From assembly GCA_947561715.1 (NCBI GenBank), contig OX387200.1, positions 4,404,501-4,468,500 of the forward strand: a stretch of DNA of 64,000 bases, written 5' to 3'. Shown here piece by piece: positions 48,250 through 59,140 of the stretch. Source of the stretch: Ascidia mentula (Eukaryota; Chordata; Ascidiacea; Phlebobranchia; Ascidiidae). Positions within the stretch are counted from its first letter, which is position 1. Every line of letters begins with the position of its first letter. Under the pieces are notes generated by a model. That model searched no databases, was not told where the DNA came from, and saw only the letters and a list, made by a program, of their open reading frames with translations. Position numbers and translations under genes: made by a program.

Positions 48250-48411
48250 ATGTTGGAACGAACGGAGACAGAGGAATACGAAGACGTCATGCCTAGGTCG
48301 TCCAGTGCCAGGCGAAATAATTGTGGAAGGACCAACATTTTTTCCATACTTGTAATGGGAGTGATAGTTCTGCTAATGATTGCTTTCCTATCTCGATATA
48401 AAGTACGTTGA
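48250..48411 (+). CDS. Micropeptide 2, single-pass membrane (53 aa)
   Basis: The most diverged of the three paralogues. It keeps every section: an acidic start (MLERTETEEYEDV), a linker, NxCGRTNIF, a hydrophobic stretch (SILVMGVIVLLMIAFL) and the basic end SRYKVR. The acceptor ttctactttgcag (ending 48193) gives a 56-nt leader holding a 7-codon upstream ORF (ATG 48194). AATAAA is at 48547. Conserved positions across all three are ML-R, the acidic patch, GR-NIF, MGVI, LM-AF and SR. Confidence 0.8.
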   Translation: MLERTETEEYEDVMPRSSSARRNNCGRTNIFSILVMGVIVLLMIAFLSRYKVR

Positions 48412-48546
48412 ACAATCCCATTTTTATGGAACTATGAAAAATACAGAAATGTTCGTGAATGTAACCGTCGCCTGTATATGAAATCTGTAAAGAAGCAAAT
48501 TGATCATGTCGGATCGTGCTGTCGTTTTATTTGAATGGTCGAGCTT

Positions 48547-48552
48547 AATAAA
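48547..48552 (+). terminator. Poly(A) signal of micropeptide gene 2
   Basis: AATAAA 136 nt after the stop codon. Confidence 0.5.
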
Positions 48553-50002
48553 GAGATTTTTTGCCAAAATAACTTTTTCAATTAATTTTACATGATGTCT
48601 GGCCGCGTCAGCAAGCAACAAACAAACCGAGACGTTAGAAACTTTTTAACAGTTTTCCTTTGTATCAGGCATGAACACAAAGTATGGTTGCAAATGTGTT
48701 TTTCTGCTTCATTGGGTGTGCGCATAGCACAACGAGCCAACAATAAAAAATATTTATTGCTTAAAAAAGTGTTCATATACTTTGAAACATATATTTATTT
48801 AAATTGAAATAGCCGCAATGAAAACAGTAAATGAAGTTTCTGAATGTACCCGGTTTGACACTTGACCGTCTGGAGTTTAACCGAAACGAGGAAGCAAAGT
48901 TGTTTACCCCCTTTGTCTGTACGCCATAATGGTTGGTGCGGTGACGAGTGGATTGTCACAGGGCAAAATTCCCAGGCAACAGCAGACGCGAGGTTCCGCT
49001 TTGTTGTGTTGCGGGCATCGCAAGAAGCAGTAAAGGAGTTGCTCAACTTCATCAATAAGGAAGAGGGCTTCTTGCTCCAAATACGTCGATTTCTATTCAC
49101 TATACGTAAATCGCGGCACTGAAACGCTGATGCGGAACAGTTCTCCGCAAAGCTGTCAGGACGCCTGGCAAATCAATAGTTTGTATATGGTACGTCACAC
49201 ATGTACGTTCAAGTGCTCTTTTGCGCGTCTGAACTTATTTGCATGGAGTGCCTTAAACAGACATCTTCGCTGTCACGTCGGTTTTACCTACCTTAAAAAT
49301 TATTCTAACATCGCAATTACTGTGAGCACATTACTTTTTGAGCAAGCCAATAGCAAAAGACCTACCTGCATTCCGTATCCATTATAAGGTTAACTTGTAC
49401 ACAGCGTGTTATGCTAGTAAGCTGAAGCTAGTGACGAGGCCATATTAACCATATACGCATGCGTGTGGACCTCAAAATAAATATACTGTACGTGGGAGTT
49501 TCACCAACCCACAGAGTGACGTAATTTCGACCGCAATCTACATGTTTGTTAAATAACAAATATACATACTACTTCTATATATATACCGCAGTATGTAGGG
49601 CAAACAGTTTAAAAACAGTGTATTGGCGTGACAACACGCTGAAACCAATCACAACGAACGGAGCGTGCGATCGCAAATAGAACAAGCATCTGTTTGAAAA
49701 AATTTCACAATAAAAAATAACACCATATTAGCAATTTGACATGCGGGTTTACATGCCTTGCAAATACAAAACACAGTGTGCCTTATTTTTTGATAAAAAA
49801 CTTTAGACCATTTCGCTACTGTCACGTTTGCTCAGTTTGAGTAAGGCACCATAAATCGTTTTGCCGCTGTCGGTTTTTGAAATTTCGACATAGCACCCCA
49901 CGCAACAAGTTCATCAATATTGTTCCGCACCATCCATTATAGGTCTTGCATCTCGCAGCTAGAGCTATTTCGACGCTATGGAAATTCGGTCCCCACTTTG
50001 GT

Positions 50003-50173
50003 TTAACGGCCCTTGCGTCTTGATACGAAGGCCATCATAAGCACAGCAATCACTCCCATTATAAGTATGAGAAATATGTTGCTTCGTCCATTTCCGTGCG
50101 GCTTTATTTCTGTAGATTTGGGGACAACTTCCTGCCAGTCGTCGTATTCGTCGCTTTCCATTCGCTGTAACAT
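50003..50173 (-). CDS. Micropeptide 3, single-pass membrane (56 aa)
   Basis: Third paralogue, on the opposite strand. It begins MLQRMESDEYDDWQEV, followed by a Pro/Lys linker, GNGRSNIF, the hydrophobic core LILIMGVIAVLMMAFV and the basic end SRRKGR. The frame is open further upstream, but the start was set at ATG 50173 because MLQR aligns with the other two copies. An acceptor-like tatgttttcgcag on the minus strand (AG at 50225-50224) leaves a 50-nt leader. A TATA box lies about 180 nt further upstream. No clear poly(A) signal was found. Inverted orientation shows the family arose by more than simple tandem duplication. Confidence 0.82.
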   Translation of the reverse strand: MLQRMESDEYDDWQEVVPKSTEIKPHGNGRSNIFLILIMGVIAVLMMAFVSRRKGR

Positions 50174-50406
50174 GATGATGAACAGGCAGCAATTTATTGA
50201 TCTCAAATTTCTTGTTCACAAAGCTGCGAAAACATAACAAAAACGGTTAAGTTTCCAATTGAGCAAAAAATAAAATCTATATCGAAAACCTCCGTTGCAA
50301 GCAACTACTCTTGACCGGTAAAAAACAAAACAGCGGTTATACAAACATGAGCATGTGTTATTGCCTGCGCTCTGTGACTGACAAGGAAACAGCGCGTCGA
50401 GGAGCA

Positions 50407-50413
50407 TTATATA
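50407..50413 (-). promoter_or_regulatory. TATA box of micropeptide gene 3
   Basis: TATATAA on the minus strand within a GC-richer context. It would place transcription start near 50380, about 155 nt before the acceptor-like site, consistent with a short first intron or an outron removed by trans-splicing. Confidence 0.5.
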
Positions 50414-50419
50414 CGCGCT

Positions 50420-53400
50420 GCCTTTTCTGCCTCGGCGTTCCGCATGGCATGACGCACCGCACAGTGCATCATTTTGTGTGTGGTGACTGATAACTGGGCA
50501 GGAGTTTCCTTTGGCTTACAAGCTGTATTTCAGACAGTACGCGATTTCGAAAGTTGCCATTAGAGGAATGGTGGCGTTTGAGAAAAGTCCGGTATGGAAA
50601 CAGAAACTGGATGTGACAATCATTATTCCCCGCCGCTTCATGATGTAGGCGGTTACTGGTCGGCAATGATATTGCATTTCATGACTTTCGCGGAACTTTC
50701 GTCACAGACAATTTGCTTATTAGGTTTTGTTCCGGTGACAGAATTAAAATTGATTGGAAGCGGGAAATTTCGCCACAAAACAAGTGTGATCCAAATTAGT
50801 CCGATTTCACGGCAGCCAAATAAATTGTTTTGCCAAATAAGCGGTTTACCCCTAAAATATCAACGGTAATTTCCGTTTACGTGCTGTAGACAGACAAGCA
50901 GTACACATCACCACGTAATCAAGGCTTCGGGTATATGATTGCACTTGTATCATCGTGTAGTGCCTGTCTGCCTATATAATCACGCATGACGCCATCGTCC
51001 AACAAAGTGGGTTATGACTTAGTGTCAAGAATACTCCAATGACAAAAAAAAACAAGGGCCAACACAAATACAGGCCAAAAAAATTTCCTGTCTCCGGAAA
51101 AGGCATTTTTGCGCACGGTAGAGTGCTGAATCGTATATGGTAACTACTGTGATATCACTTTATGTGCGTAAAGCAAAATACTAATGGGAATGATGTCCCG
51201 CGATTTGCTTGTTTGGAACAAATAAAATGGCCAGATGATCTTTTTGACCGAAAAATCCAGGGAACGGCAGCAGTTTAAAGGATTTGACTTGGCGTATTCC
51301 GCACGAAACCGAACGTATTTTCATTATTTGCTGCAGAAGTTCACCAGCAACTACTGGGTTATGGCAATTGCACGGGGTCGCGGCACACCAACATTGCCAA
51401 ACAAATTACGCTTTTCGCATGTTTACAGTGCGCAACCACCCGTTTTCGTCTCACGTTTATTACTTCGTAGGCAAACATGGATATCGCTGGATTAAACTGT
51501 AAGAAACATATATTATTTTGCCAAGCATTTTGTATTAAAATGTAAAAAAATTACAAACCCAAACTTGTATCTCTATAATATAGCTATATCGTGTTTTATA
51601 GAGAAAGGCTTTACATGCAACAGTTCCTAAATAAAGTGTACCATGTGATTTCGCAAAATATTCTGAAAATCACGTACTTGGCTCTTTATCGCTGCATATC
51701 TTCCAGGGTCTACACTGTGGACGCGGTGCTTGCAACGTCAAGGGGGCACTTGTTTTTCCCCTTCCGTTCTCAACATCATGCCGTAGCAGTGGATTTATTC
51801 ACCCGTAAAATTCGAGGAAAAACTTATCGCTCAAAACCCCAGGGACTAACTGTTCCAACGCCAGCCATACACAGCGGTATTATGCCCTTTGAGCAACTAG
51901 AGGAATTCTGACGATTTTATCCCCGTTTCTTGCAACATAAAGGGCTTTGTTGTCCCCAGTCACGTGGTGCTGCAAAATCAAGGTACCCGAACTTTTGCAG
52001 TAATTCCTACTGCTGGTTATGCAAGGTCAGTTTGCAAGGGCGTTGTGCTGCCGATAACGATCTCACGAAAATTCTTTCGGCATTGGCCGAAAATCGAATT
52101 AATATGGACGTTAGTTGTGTGTTGTAACATTATGACAATAAGCAACATGTTTGTCAAAATTCAACATGTTTGTCAAAATTCATGACAGTGCAAATTTTCA
52201 GAATTGTTTTGACAAAGAAGACAACGGAAAATTGATAAGTCATGAAATGCGTCATCAAGTTGGGCCCCGATCGCTTTGATACAACACATGGGCATCAGCG
52301 ACAAGCCACATTATTCGTTTACATTACAGAGGTCGAAGTTCTTTCCAGTGGTCGTGCGACTTGTTTTTTTACCACCACACCATTGGGGTCATTCTCGTTT
52401 AGCTAACTGACGCGATCAGTCAGTATTTTCCGCTGGCATTACACAAACAAATCACTTCCTCTACGCACCAAGGCTCTAGTTCAGTGGGGTGTTGTTACGT
52501 CATAATGCTTAACAAACGCCCTAAATAAATTCAAACGTAAACAGTCGACAGCGGATGGCCTTGTAGGGACAACACGCTTTGTGCTGATTTATTGTAATTT
52601 TGGAAAGATGTGTTTTGTCATTTCAATATTTGTGACTAAATATACTGCAGGGCCAGCTAAACTTGGGAAATATACAAACATATTGTTATGTGTTTGATTC
52701 TCCGTCAAATAACAGTGCAGTTGCGGTTGCGAAATTTTGCTTCCGTCATGCTACTACTGGCGCGGAATTTCCTATGTTTTGAATCAATTACACCAAAGTG
52801 TGTGTGTGTGTTTACTGTCACCTAAAACATAAAAGCATGGGTTTGCGGTCTGGCGGAGAAACGACCCATTGCGACGTAACAATCGCCCATTAAACACACT
52901 CCAGTGACCACTGCATTCGTCATCCGGGGAATGCCCAGCGAAGGGTAAACGGTAAGTCAACAAGATTAGAAGGCGATTGAAATATCTGATTCGCAGTAAT
53001 GGGTGCCTTTTATGTTGGGCCAAATCCCAAATGACCCGACAAATCTCTAATTTGCTGTAGGATAACTTCACGCACTTTGTGTTTTAAATTTTATTGAGTA
53101 GATCTGCTCATTTAATCATTTAGCTTGATTGCAATATGTGCAACTGGCTTCATTGCAATATGTGTGTTTTTAGTTTCGTTTATTTCTCATTGATATTTTT
53201 GTGTGTGAAAGACTAATTGCGTTGCTTGTTGCGTTACCTACACGTTAGTTTGCTGTTTTTATGATCCCTGGAGGTGACTGACCCATGCTGTAAGCCTTGA
53301 TAATCTGCCATTGAATCCCTGGGGTTGCGAAAGGGTATCTGGTAAACATAGGCGAGATTCGATTGACTGAAAGTGAGTGATAAACATTCAATAGCGTGTG

Positions 53401-55545
53401 ACGCCGCGGCAAAAACCACAAACTCGCTCTCAGGAAAGTGCTTTTGTGACGTCACAAAGGGGAATTGCGTCAAATGGATGTTTTCATGTCTCGGACGGTC
53501 GTCGACTTTAGGCTGTTTTTGAGATAAACAATCGCTCTGCGCCGCGCTTGTTTTTTTCGACACAGGAAAGCAGTCAGGAATCCAGGGCGTGCGTTTGTCA
53601 ATCAAATTTACGAGCAGGTCGTTGAAAAACCAACGTCTTTTAAACAACCGTGACACAAAATTAGATTTGCGTAACAAAACACAAACACCGCTTTGCGTGA
53701 AAAACACAAACCCATTTGCTTTCTGGTGCATTCTTTACTGCGGAAGAGTTTCTTTGGCGCTGCAAAATCAAGTCTTTTGCAATCACAAACTGTAAATCAA
53801 CATCCATCAACAATCGTCGTTTGTTATTACATTGGTTCTCCACCAGGGTGACATCTGCAATTTTTGGTTTTCTTTATATATTCACTAATTTTGGGGTTGA
53901 ACGTCAAAAACGAAATAAGGGCAGCCAAATTACAGGATAGGGCATGGGAAAAGGTTGAGAAACAATGTTAAATGGTTATAATACGATTTATGGACGAGTT
54001 ACCGGTCTTGCGTTATTTGTGACTTTGTTATAATTTTGTGTGTTGCCAAACTATATAGTGCTTTTCTTTTACGACCATAAATGTCATTTATCGTTGTACA
54101 AAATACAACTAAATATTAAATGCGTCCCAATCCCAATGGCCGCTCAGCAGCAAAATTTGCGAAAATAGCCATGAGCCAGTTTTACCGTGCTTGTTTTGAA
54201 TACTATTTTTATTTTTAACAGCAATATTCTATATATTAATTGGCTCGTTTCTTGAAAAATAGCCTGCTTTTAGTTTGTGCGTCTGTCCTAGTTTTTCATA
54301 TAATTATAATGTTCATGGAATTGACAGACCGTGGCAGTTAAAAAGTCCGCAAGAATTCCGCTGGAATTCGAGAACTATTGCGTAAAATCCTCCAATAAGG
54401 AATGTTTAGTTGTAGCCTTCTGAGTCATCACGAAGAAGCGTACTGCGTTTTTTTGATCCAGGAAGATCGTCTGCCTGCCCATAGTGCACCTACGCAAATG
54501 TGTACTCTTGAATTCCTAAACCATATGACCTTAGATAATAATATGTCTACCAACAACAACCTGACTTATTGCTTAAATTGCTTCAGAAATAACGGCTTTA
54601 ACGCTTGTGCACATTATTAAAATCTTGTAAAGTACGTGTTAAAGGTTTTGCATATTTATTTGCAACCATCAGTACCATATTTCAAAATTTACGAAGAGAA
54701 TGTTAGGCACAATTTGCAAAAATGACGTGGTTTCAAATCATGTGACTTGAAGAGAAATTGGTTCGCAGGAAATCGCCAAAACCTGAGATCTGCGCGCTTG
54801 GTTAGTCATGGGATTTACGTACGGTTGCTTAACTACTCTACGTACGCCACAAAAATTTCACGCTGTTGGGTTGGAGCAAGAACTCAGTGGCACAGAGAAC
54901 ATCGGCACTGTTTACCAAACTTCCGCGCAAAACCGCAACGTAGCGTCTGCACTCAACTTTATAAAGCGCCCGTGGTTGGTGAAAACAAACCGAAAGCTTG
55001 CATCAGTTTTTCACAGGATCAAGAAAAACCGTATCCCGTTGTCATGTGATCGGCTCACCAACTTCCTTGAAGGCACTCAGCGGCTGACAAAAGCAAAGTC
55101 GGGGAGAATTTGCTGACAAACGACTGGGGTGCAATGAACCATAGACAATGCAGACATGTATATATAACATGTCTATTGTTAATATAATGACGTTTTCTTT
55201 TTTACTATCCACAGATAACCTCGTTTTACCGGTTTCCAAGTCATTCTATTTTTTTGTATATATTGTTGAAATATGTTGAAATATGTGGTCATTTGCGCGT
55301 GATAACATTGGACGAAACAATAAAACGAAAAAACCCATCTTGTCAGGTCAAGTCAGATATCGTGTACGGTGCACCAATATGCACAAATACTGTCCAATAT
55401 CGGTATAACGTGTACCTAATGACAGATAATTTTTTTCTGGCTTTCTTTCATATGTTGAATCAGTTTGGGCTACTTACCATTTTTTTACTAATTTCGTTGA
55501 GTTTGGGGACATTCTTTTGCTAATGCATTTGAAAAGTGCTTGATT
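50420..55545. other. Gene-poor intergenic DNA
   Basis: No conserved protein family, tRNA or spliced gene could be supported. The region contains a 19-bp direct duplication at 52143-52180, a short GT microsatellite near 52799 and a CRE-like octamer at 53447-53454. Confidence 0.4.
52143..52180. repeat. Tandem duplication, 19 bp x 2
   Basis: Two exact consecutive copies (52143-52161 and 52162-52180) of a unit beginning CAACATGTTTGTC. Confidence 0.85.
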
Positions 55546-55695
55546 AGATTGCGCCTTAGATTTTTTTTTTTTTAATAACATTTCTTTTATTTTTATTTTA
55601 CACAAATACGCTACCACCATTCACACGAAAGGGAGCAGAGCGAAAAGTCAAAAAAAAACATGACAAATTAGGTTGAGTACAGATTGCGCCTTAGA
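55546..55695 (-). repeat. Retro-insertion A with 15-bp target duplication
   Basis: A 120-bp sequence (55561-55680) with a T run at its low-coordinate end, meaning a poly(A) tail on the minus strand. It is bounded by direct copies of AGATTGCGCCTTAGA at 55546-55560 and 55681-55695. An AATAAA-like run just before the tail suggests the 3' end of an mRNA or of a non-LTR element. It is not tRNA-like. Confidence 0.6.
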
Positions 55696-55839
55696 TTTTT
55701 TTTTTTTTTTTTTTTTTTGACCACACCGGGATTTGAACCCAGGACATCCTGGGCACGAATACCGATCAGGTTTTCGTCTTGGTATATGGGTCGGGCCCTT
55801 GACCAATGCTGCCAATCACCCGCCAGATTGCGCCTTAGA
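55681..55839 (-). repeat. tRNA-derived SINE with 15-bp target duplication
   Basis: The body 55696-55824 reads on the minus strand as an A-box-like TGGCAGCATTGG, then GACCCATATA, then the B box GGTTCAAATCCC, then a 23-nt A tail (T run 55696-55718). It is flanked by AGATTGCGCCTTAGA at 55681-55695 and 55825-55839. It belongs to the same family as the CCDC171 intron copy at 40040-40147. Confidence 0.8.
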
Positions 55840-56441
55840 TGACGCCAAACCCACGCGGAACACGACAACAGCGTCATCTTGCGGTAAAATAATGTCCCCT
55901 TGACAAATTCGAAAGGTTTGCTCTTATTTTTGCGATTTAACCATCCTTCAAGGCTTAGTCACCTTGATGTCCTTTATTTATCACCTAAAGTAATGAATGT
56001 AGAGTTTTTGTCTGTTCTTTGCTCAGATTGTCAAATAATTTAGCTAATTATCAGATATACATATACACAACATGTCATCAAGGCACTAGGGTTTATGTTT
56101 TACGATTCAGGTTCGGACAAAATTTTAAAGTCGTATCACATATATTTTACAAGTCCAGTAACATAGCGGCCTCCTATCGTGGTACGACGAACCAGTGGAA
56201 AATGGTTGGTATAAACATTTCCTTTTTCTCGCAAAAAAGCACACAAACAACACAAACTACAGTCAAGCGGTTTAACCAATTCAATATACATATCTGGTGC
56301 CACAACGCTTGCTTTTTGCTTCTGCTTTTTTGAACATAAAATATATTCGATATGTCAAAAAAACAAGTTTGAAGCAAAAACTATACAAAACGCATAGCTT
56401 GATCGTATTAACTAATCTTCTCTAACAAGCATTCTAATTTT

Positions 56442-56506
56442 CTGATAAGCAAAGTAGGGCCAATAATATGAATTGGACAGTGGCCATCTGTATGCACTTT
56501 ACACAA
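56442..56506 (+). repeat. Relative of the hammerhead-bearing repeat, core absent
   Basis: Shares with the minus strand of the 1867-2010 locus a flank of about 30 nt (GATAAGCAAAGT, GCCAATAATATGAAT) and then the stem III arm (ACAGTGGCCATCTGTATGCA), but the segment containing the ribozyme core is missing. It lies immediately after the stop codon of the first transporter gene (minus strand), probably in its 3' UTR. Confidence 0.6.
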
Positions 56507-56514
56507 TTCAATTT

Positions 56515-57900
56515 TTAGCTTGACATCAGTCTGGTTGCTTCATCCGTTTCCACTTTTGCTCGTCGAAGTTCTACTTTGGCTGTAAACAAAATCACCCCAG
56601 CCACTAACATCGTAAAGCATTGTATACTGAGGACAGATATCGGCCCGAAACCTGTATATAAAGCCCTTGTGATTTCAACCAACGTTGTCCCGTATATTCC
56701 GTCGACAGTTATAGTCCATAGATTGACAAAGCCCTCGTCGGTCGGAAAGGTGTGCTGTGTTATAAGTTCCATGATAACAACCAGGTTAAGTCGGCTAAAG
56801 ACTCCTTGTATTATATTGAAAAGTATCATGAGCCACGTGCATTGTTCGTAAAGTGCGATGGAAAAACACACGGACGTCAGGAAGGACAAGGAACCGGTAA
56901 ATTTAACCAACCGAATGTAGTTCTTGTAAACATCCACCAGCTTTCCACCAATTACAGCTCCGATACAGGTGCCACTCATGAAACTAATTAGATTAATTCC
57001 CGACCACAGTCTTGGGTTTACGAACGACAAGGCCTCAAGCATTTGTCCTAAGAAGACGACCTGTGTGATGGATGATTGTAAATTGATGGTGTAGGCCAAA
57101 GCTAGAAGAAAATACCAATCTACAAATAATTCTTTCGTCCTCTTCAGAAATTCGATTAAGTTTGCTCGTGGCTCATCGCTTTCACTGGCCCTGTTTCTTC
57201 GTTTAAGAGCTTGGGCATGAGTCGGAGGCAACGTCGGTTCATCGGCTGCAAACCAAACTGCCAGGAGAAACAAAACAAAAGCTATCCCAGCACAGGCAAA
57301 GTTTAACAAACAGTAGGTTCTCAAACTACTAGAAGGAGTAAGAGTATCAGTCACATTCAACGACTGGTTATAAAATGCTAAATGTTTGTGAATTAGTTGA
57401 TCTTTATAGGATTCTTTCAAAATTATTGTAGCTCCAGTGTAAACGCCGACAAGGCCGAGTGATAGACCAACAAGAGCACTTCCCACTTCATTATCTGGAA
57501 ACCATAAAACTGCCAATGTTGCTGGTAATGATTTGTTGATGGCGTTGGCGACTCCAATAATAATTTGTCCGGCAAAAGCCATGGCGAACAACTTATTGTT
57601 TAGTAGCGCACTACCAACAAGGATGAAGCTACACGTGATACATGCAGTGGTGAGGATCAGTAGCTTCCGAATTTGCAATTGACGCCTTAAAAACATCCAA
57701 GCAAGTGGTGGAGCAGACAACATGGTTCCGATGCAAAACCCAATTTCCATCAGATCAACTTCAGCATATGTGATGTGAAAGAATGCAACCCAATCGCTGT
57801 TAAAAATCCCAAAGGCAATATTGAGGTTTTGAAGCATCATCGCAACAGCCACAATGCAGACGATGATCCACCTAACTTCGTACAAGTTTGTGTCTATCAT
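56515..57900 (-). CDS. SLC49/FLVCR-like MFS transporter, copy 1 (461 aa)
   Basis: A 12-helix major facilitator protein. SLC49/FLVCR members move heme, choline or related solutes across plasma or organelle membranes. Family signs are LWFPDNEVGSA after TM4, the loop DEPTLPPTHAQAL after TM6, GGKLVDVYKNY between TM8 and TM9, and the TM10-11 region MELITQHTFPTDEG. There are two sequons, NQS and NVT, in the TM5-6 loop. The coding part is one exon, unlike the other large genes here. ATG 57900 (MIDTNLY) is chosen because it is shared with copy 2, whereas the 26 codons upstream are frame-broken there. A cctctttcttaag acceptor-like site just before it suggests a 5' UTR intron or trans-splicing. Compared with copy 2, four residues (GITV) are missing at the start of TM5 through an in-frame 12-nt deletion. 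The C-terminus has an acidic ExxxLM end. Confidence 0.88.
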   Translation of the reverse strand: MIDTNLYEVRWIIVCIVAVAMMLQNLNIAFGIFNSDWVAFFHITYAEVDLMEIGFCIGTMLSAPPLAWMFLRRQLQIRKLLILTTACITCSFILVGSALLNNKLFAMAFAGQIIIGVANAINKSLPATLAVLWFPDNEVGSALVGLSLGLVGVYTGATIILKESYKDQLIHKHLAFYNQSLNVTDTLTPSSSLRTYCLLNFACAGIAFVLFLLAVWFAADEPTLPPTHAQALKRRNRASESDEPRANLIEFLKRTKELFVDWYFLLALAYTINLQSSITQVVFLGQMLEALSFVNPRLWSGINLISFMSGTCIGAVIGGKLVDVYKNYIRLVKFTGSLSFLTSVCFSIALYEQCTWLMILFNIIQGVFSRLNLVVIMELITQHTFPTDEGFVNLWTITVDGIYGTTLVEITRALYTGFGPISVLSIQCFTMLVAGVILFTAKVELRRAKVETDEATRLMSS

Positions 57901-57979
57901 TTTGGAATGCAGGGTTGTCCTTAAGAAAGAGGGCCCTATGTAAATCAACGATATATAGATTTGCTTCACTTTAACCACT

Positions 57980-59140
57980 GGAAATATACAGTTTATTTCA
58001 CATTCTCGCTAACTCAATCTTTCCACCCTAATTTCGTAGTAACGTTTTGCGAACAGAAAATTTTGGCTGTGTTCGGTCGTTGCACCGATTAACTAATCGC
58101 ACATGCCATACCTTTTGTTTGTAGTAAATCATCGGATAATAGGCAATGGATATGTTGTGTAATACTTCCGTCCGTTGTTAAAAGGACGTACGTAGAAAAA
58201 AGTTAAGGGATGGGATAAAAATGCTTTTCAGTGTGATTTTCGTAGTTCCTAATTCCTGCCCTGGTGGCTATTTATCAGTGTTCTCGTTTCCAGGGCCTTA
58301 TTTGCAGGTGATCGTAATACCAATATTCTAACAAAGCGGATCGCGGCGCGTGTAGCATTTTCAACAACAACTTAAGTTTGTAAATTATCCTCTAAATAGC
58401 CCTGAAAATTGGTTGTTGATTTTCAGTGGGGAGGATAACATGGTGGACGATGTGAGGTCACAATTCAGGTAACAAAAGAAAGAAAATATGGCCCGGAAAA
58501 GTCCTTTCCAGTGTGAAACCGCATGGAATCCAGTCTTAATTTTTAAAACATGGAAAGGAACTAAGCGTGAGATTAGCCATAGTTTCTGCAATAAGCATCT
58601 GCTTCCCGTCACGTGGTCAATCAAATCTAACAAAGTGTTTGTGTTTCCCAACCTGACTTCGCTGTAACTCGCAAAGCAGTCACGTGCCGTTTCATGACAA
58701 GGCAAATACCATTTTCCAAATGCCGTATGTACGAAGCAAATTAACAATTTGATGCACCCCATATTTAGTGGCAATAAACTCCTATAATGTAACAATGTAT
58801 AAACTCGTTTTTGTACTCGCTTTTGACATTTTAAACAATCAAGCTAATATGCTTTGGTGTAATTAAACACAGGCTTCCTGTTATAACAAAACAAGTCGGT
58901 GGGAAATACTTGGTGTACACATTTATTATATCTCGCATGTAACGCCAAAACGCGAATAACTCACCAAAGTACTGACAGCAATATAAGTCTAAGCAAATTC
59001 TTTGGTGGTAAGAGGCCGCATGATTTTGCTTTGCTGCAAATAAATTTTGTGACATTTTTAAACAGAAAATTTTGGAACGTCAAAAAAAAAGGTGAAAAAA
59101 ATTCTATTAACTCGGTCGAGGTTCTTTTTTAACAAACATC
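57980..59140. repeat. Spacer of the transporter array, unit 1
   Basis: Noncoding DNA closely matching 60620-61798 along its whole length, including the ATCGTAATACCAATAT and TCACGTGGTCAATC stretches. It separates copies 1 and 2 and must contain the promoter of copy 1. No conserved open frame: the frames differ by indels between the two spacers. Confidence 0.8.

Noticed and set aside
54747-55116. Overlapping 100- and 102-codon frames
   Set aside because: Two different frames over the same DNA, neither with recognisable features or splice sites.
55719-55824. Possible functional tRNA gene
   Set aside because: The body is followed by a long A tail and flanked by target duplications, and the anticodon arm does not fold.
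58385-58795. 136-codon minus-strand frame in the transporter spacer
   Set aside because: The duplicate spacer (61111-61359) breaks the frame by indels, so it is not conserved as protein.
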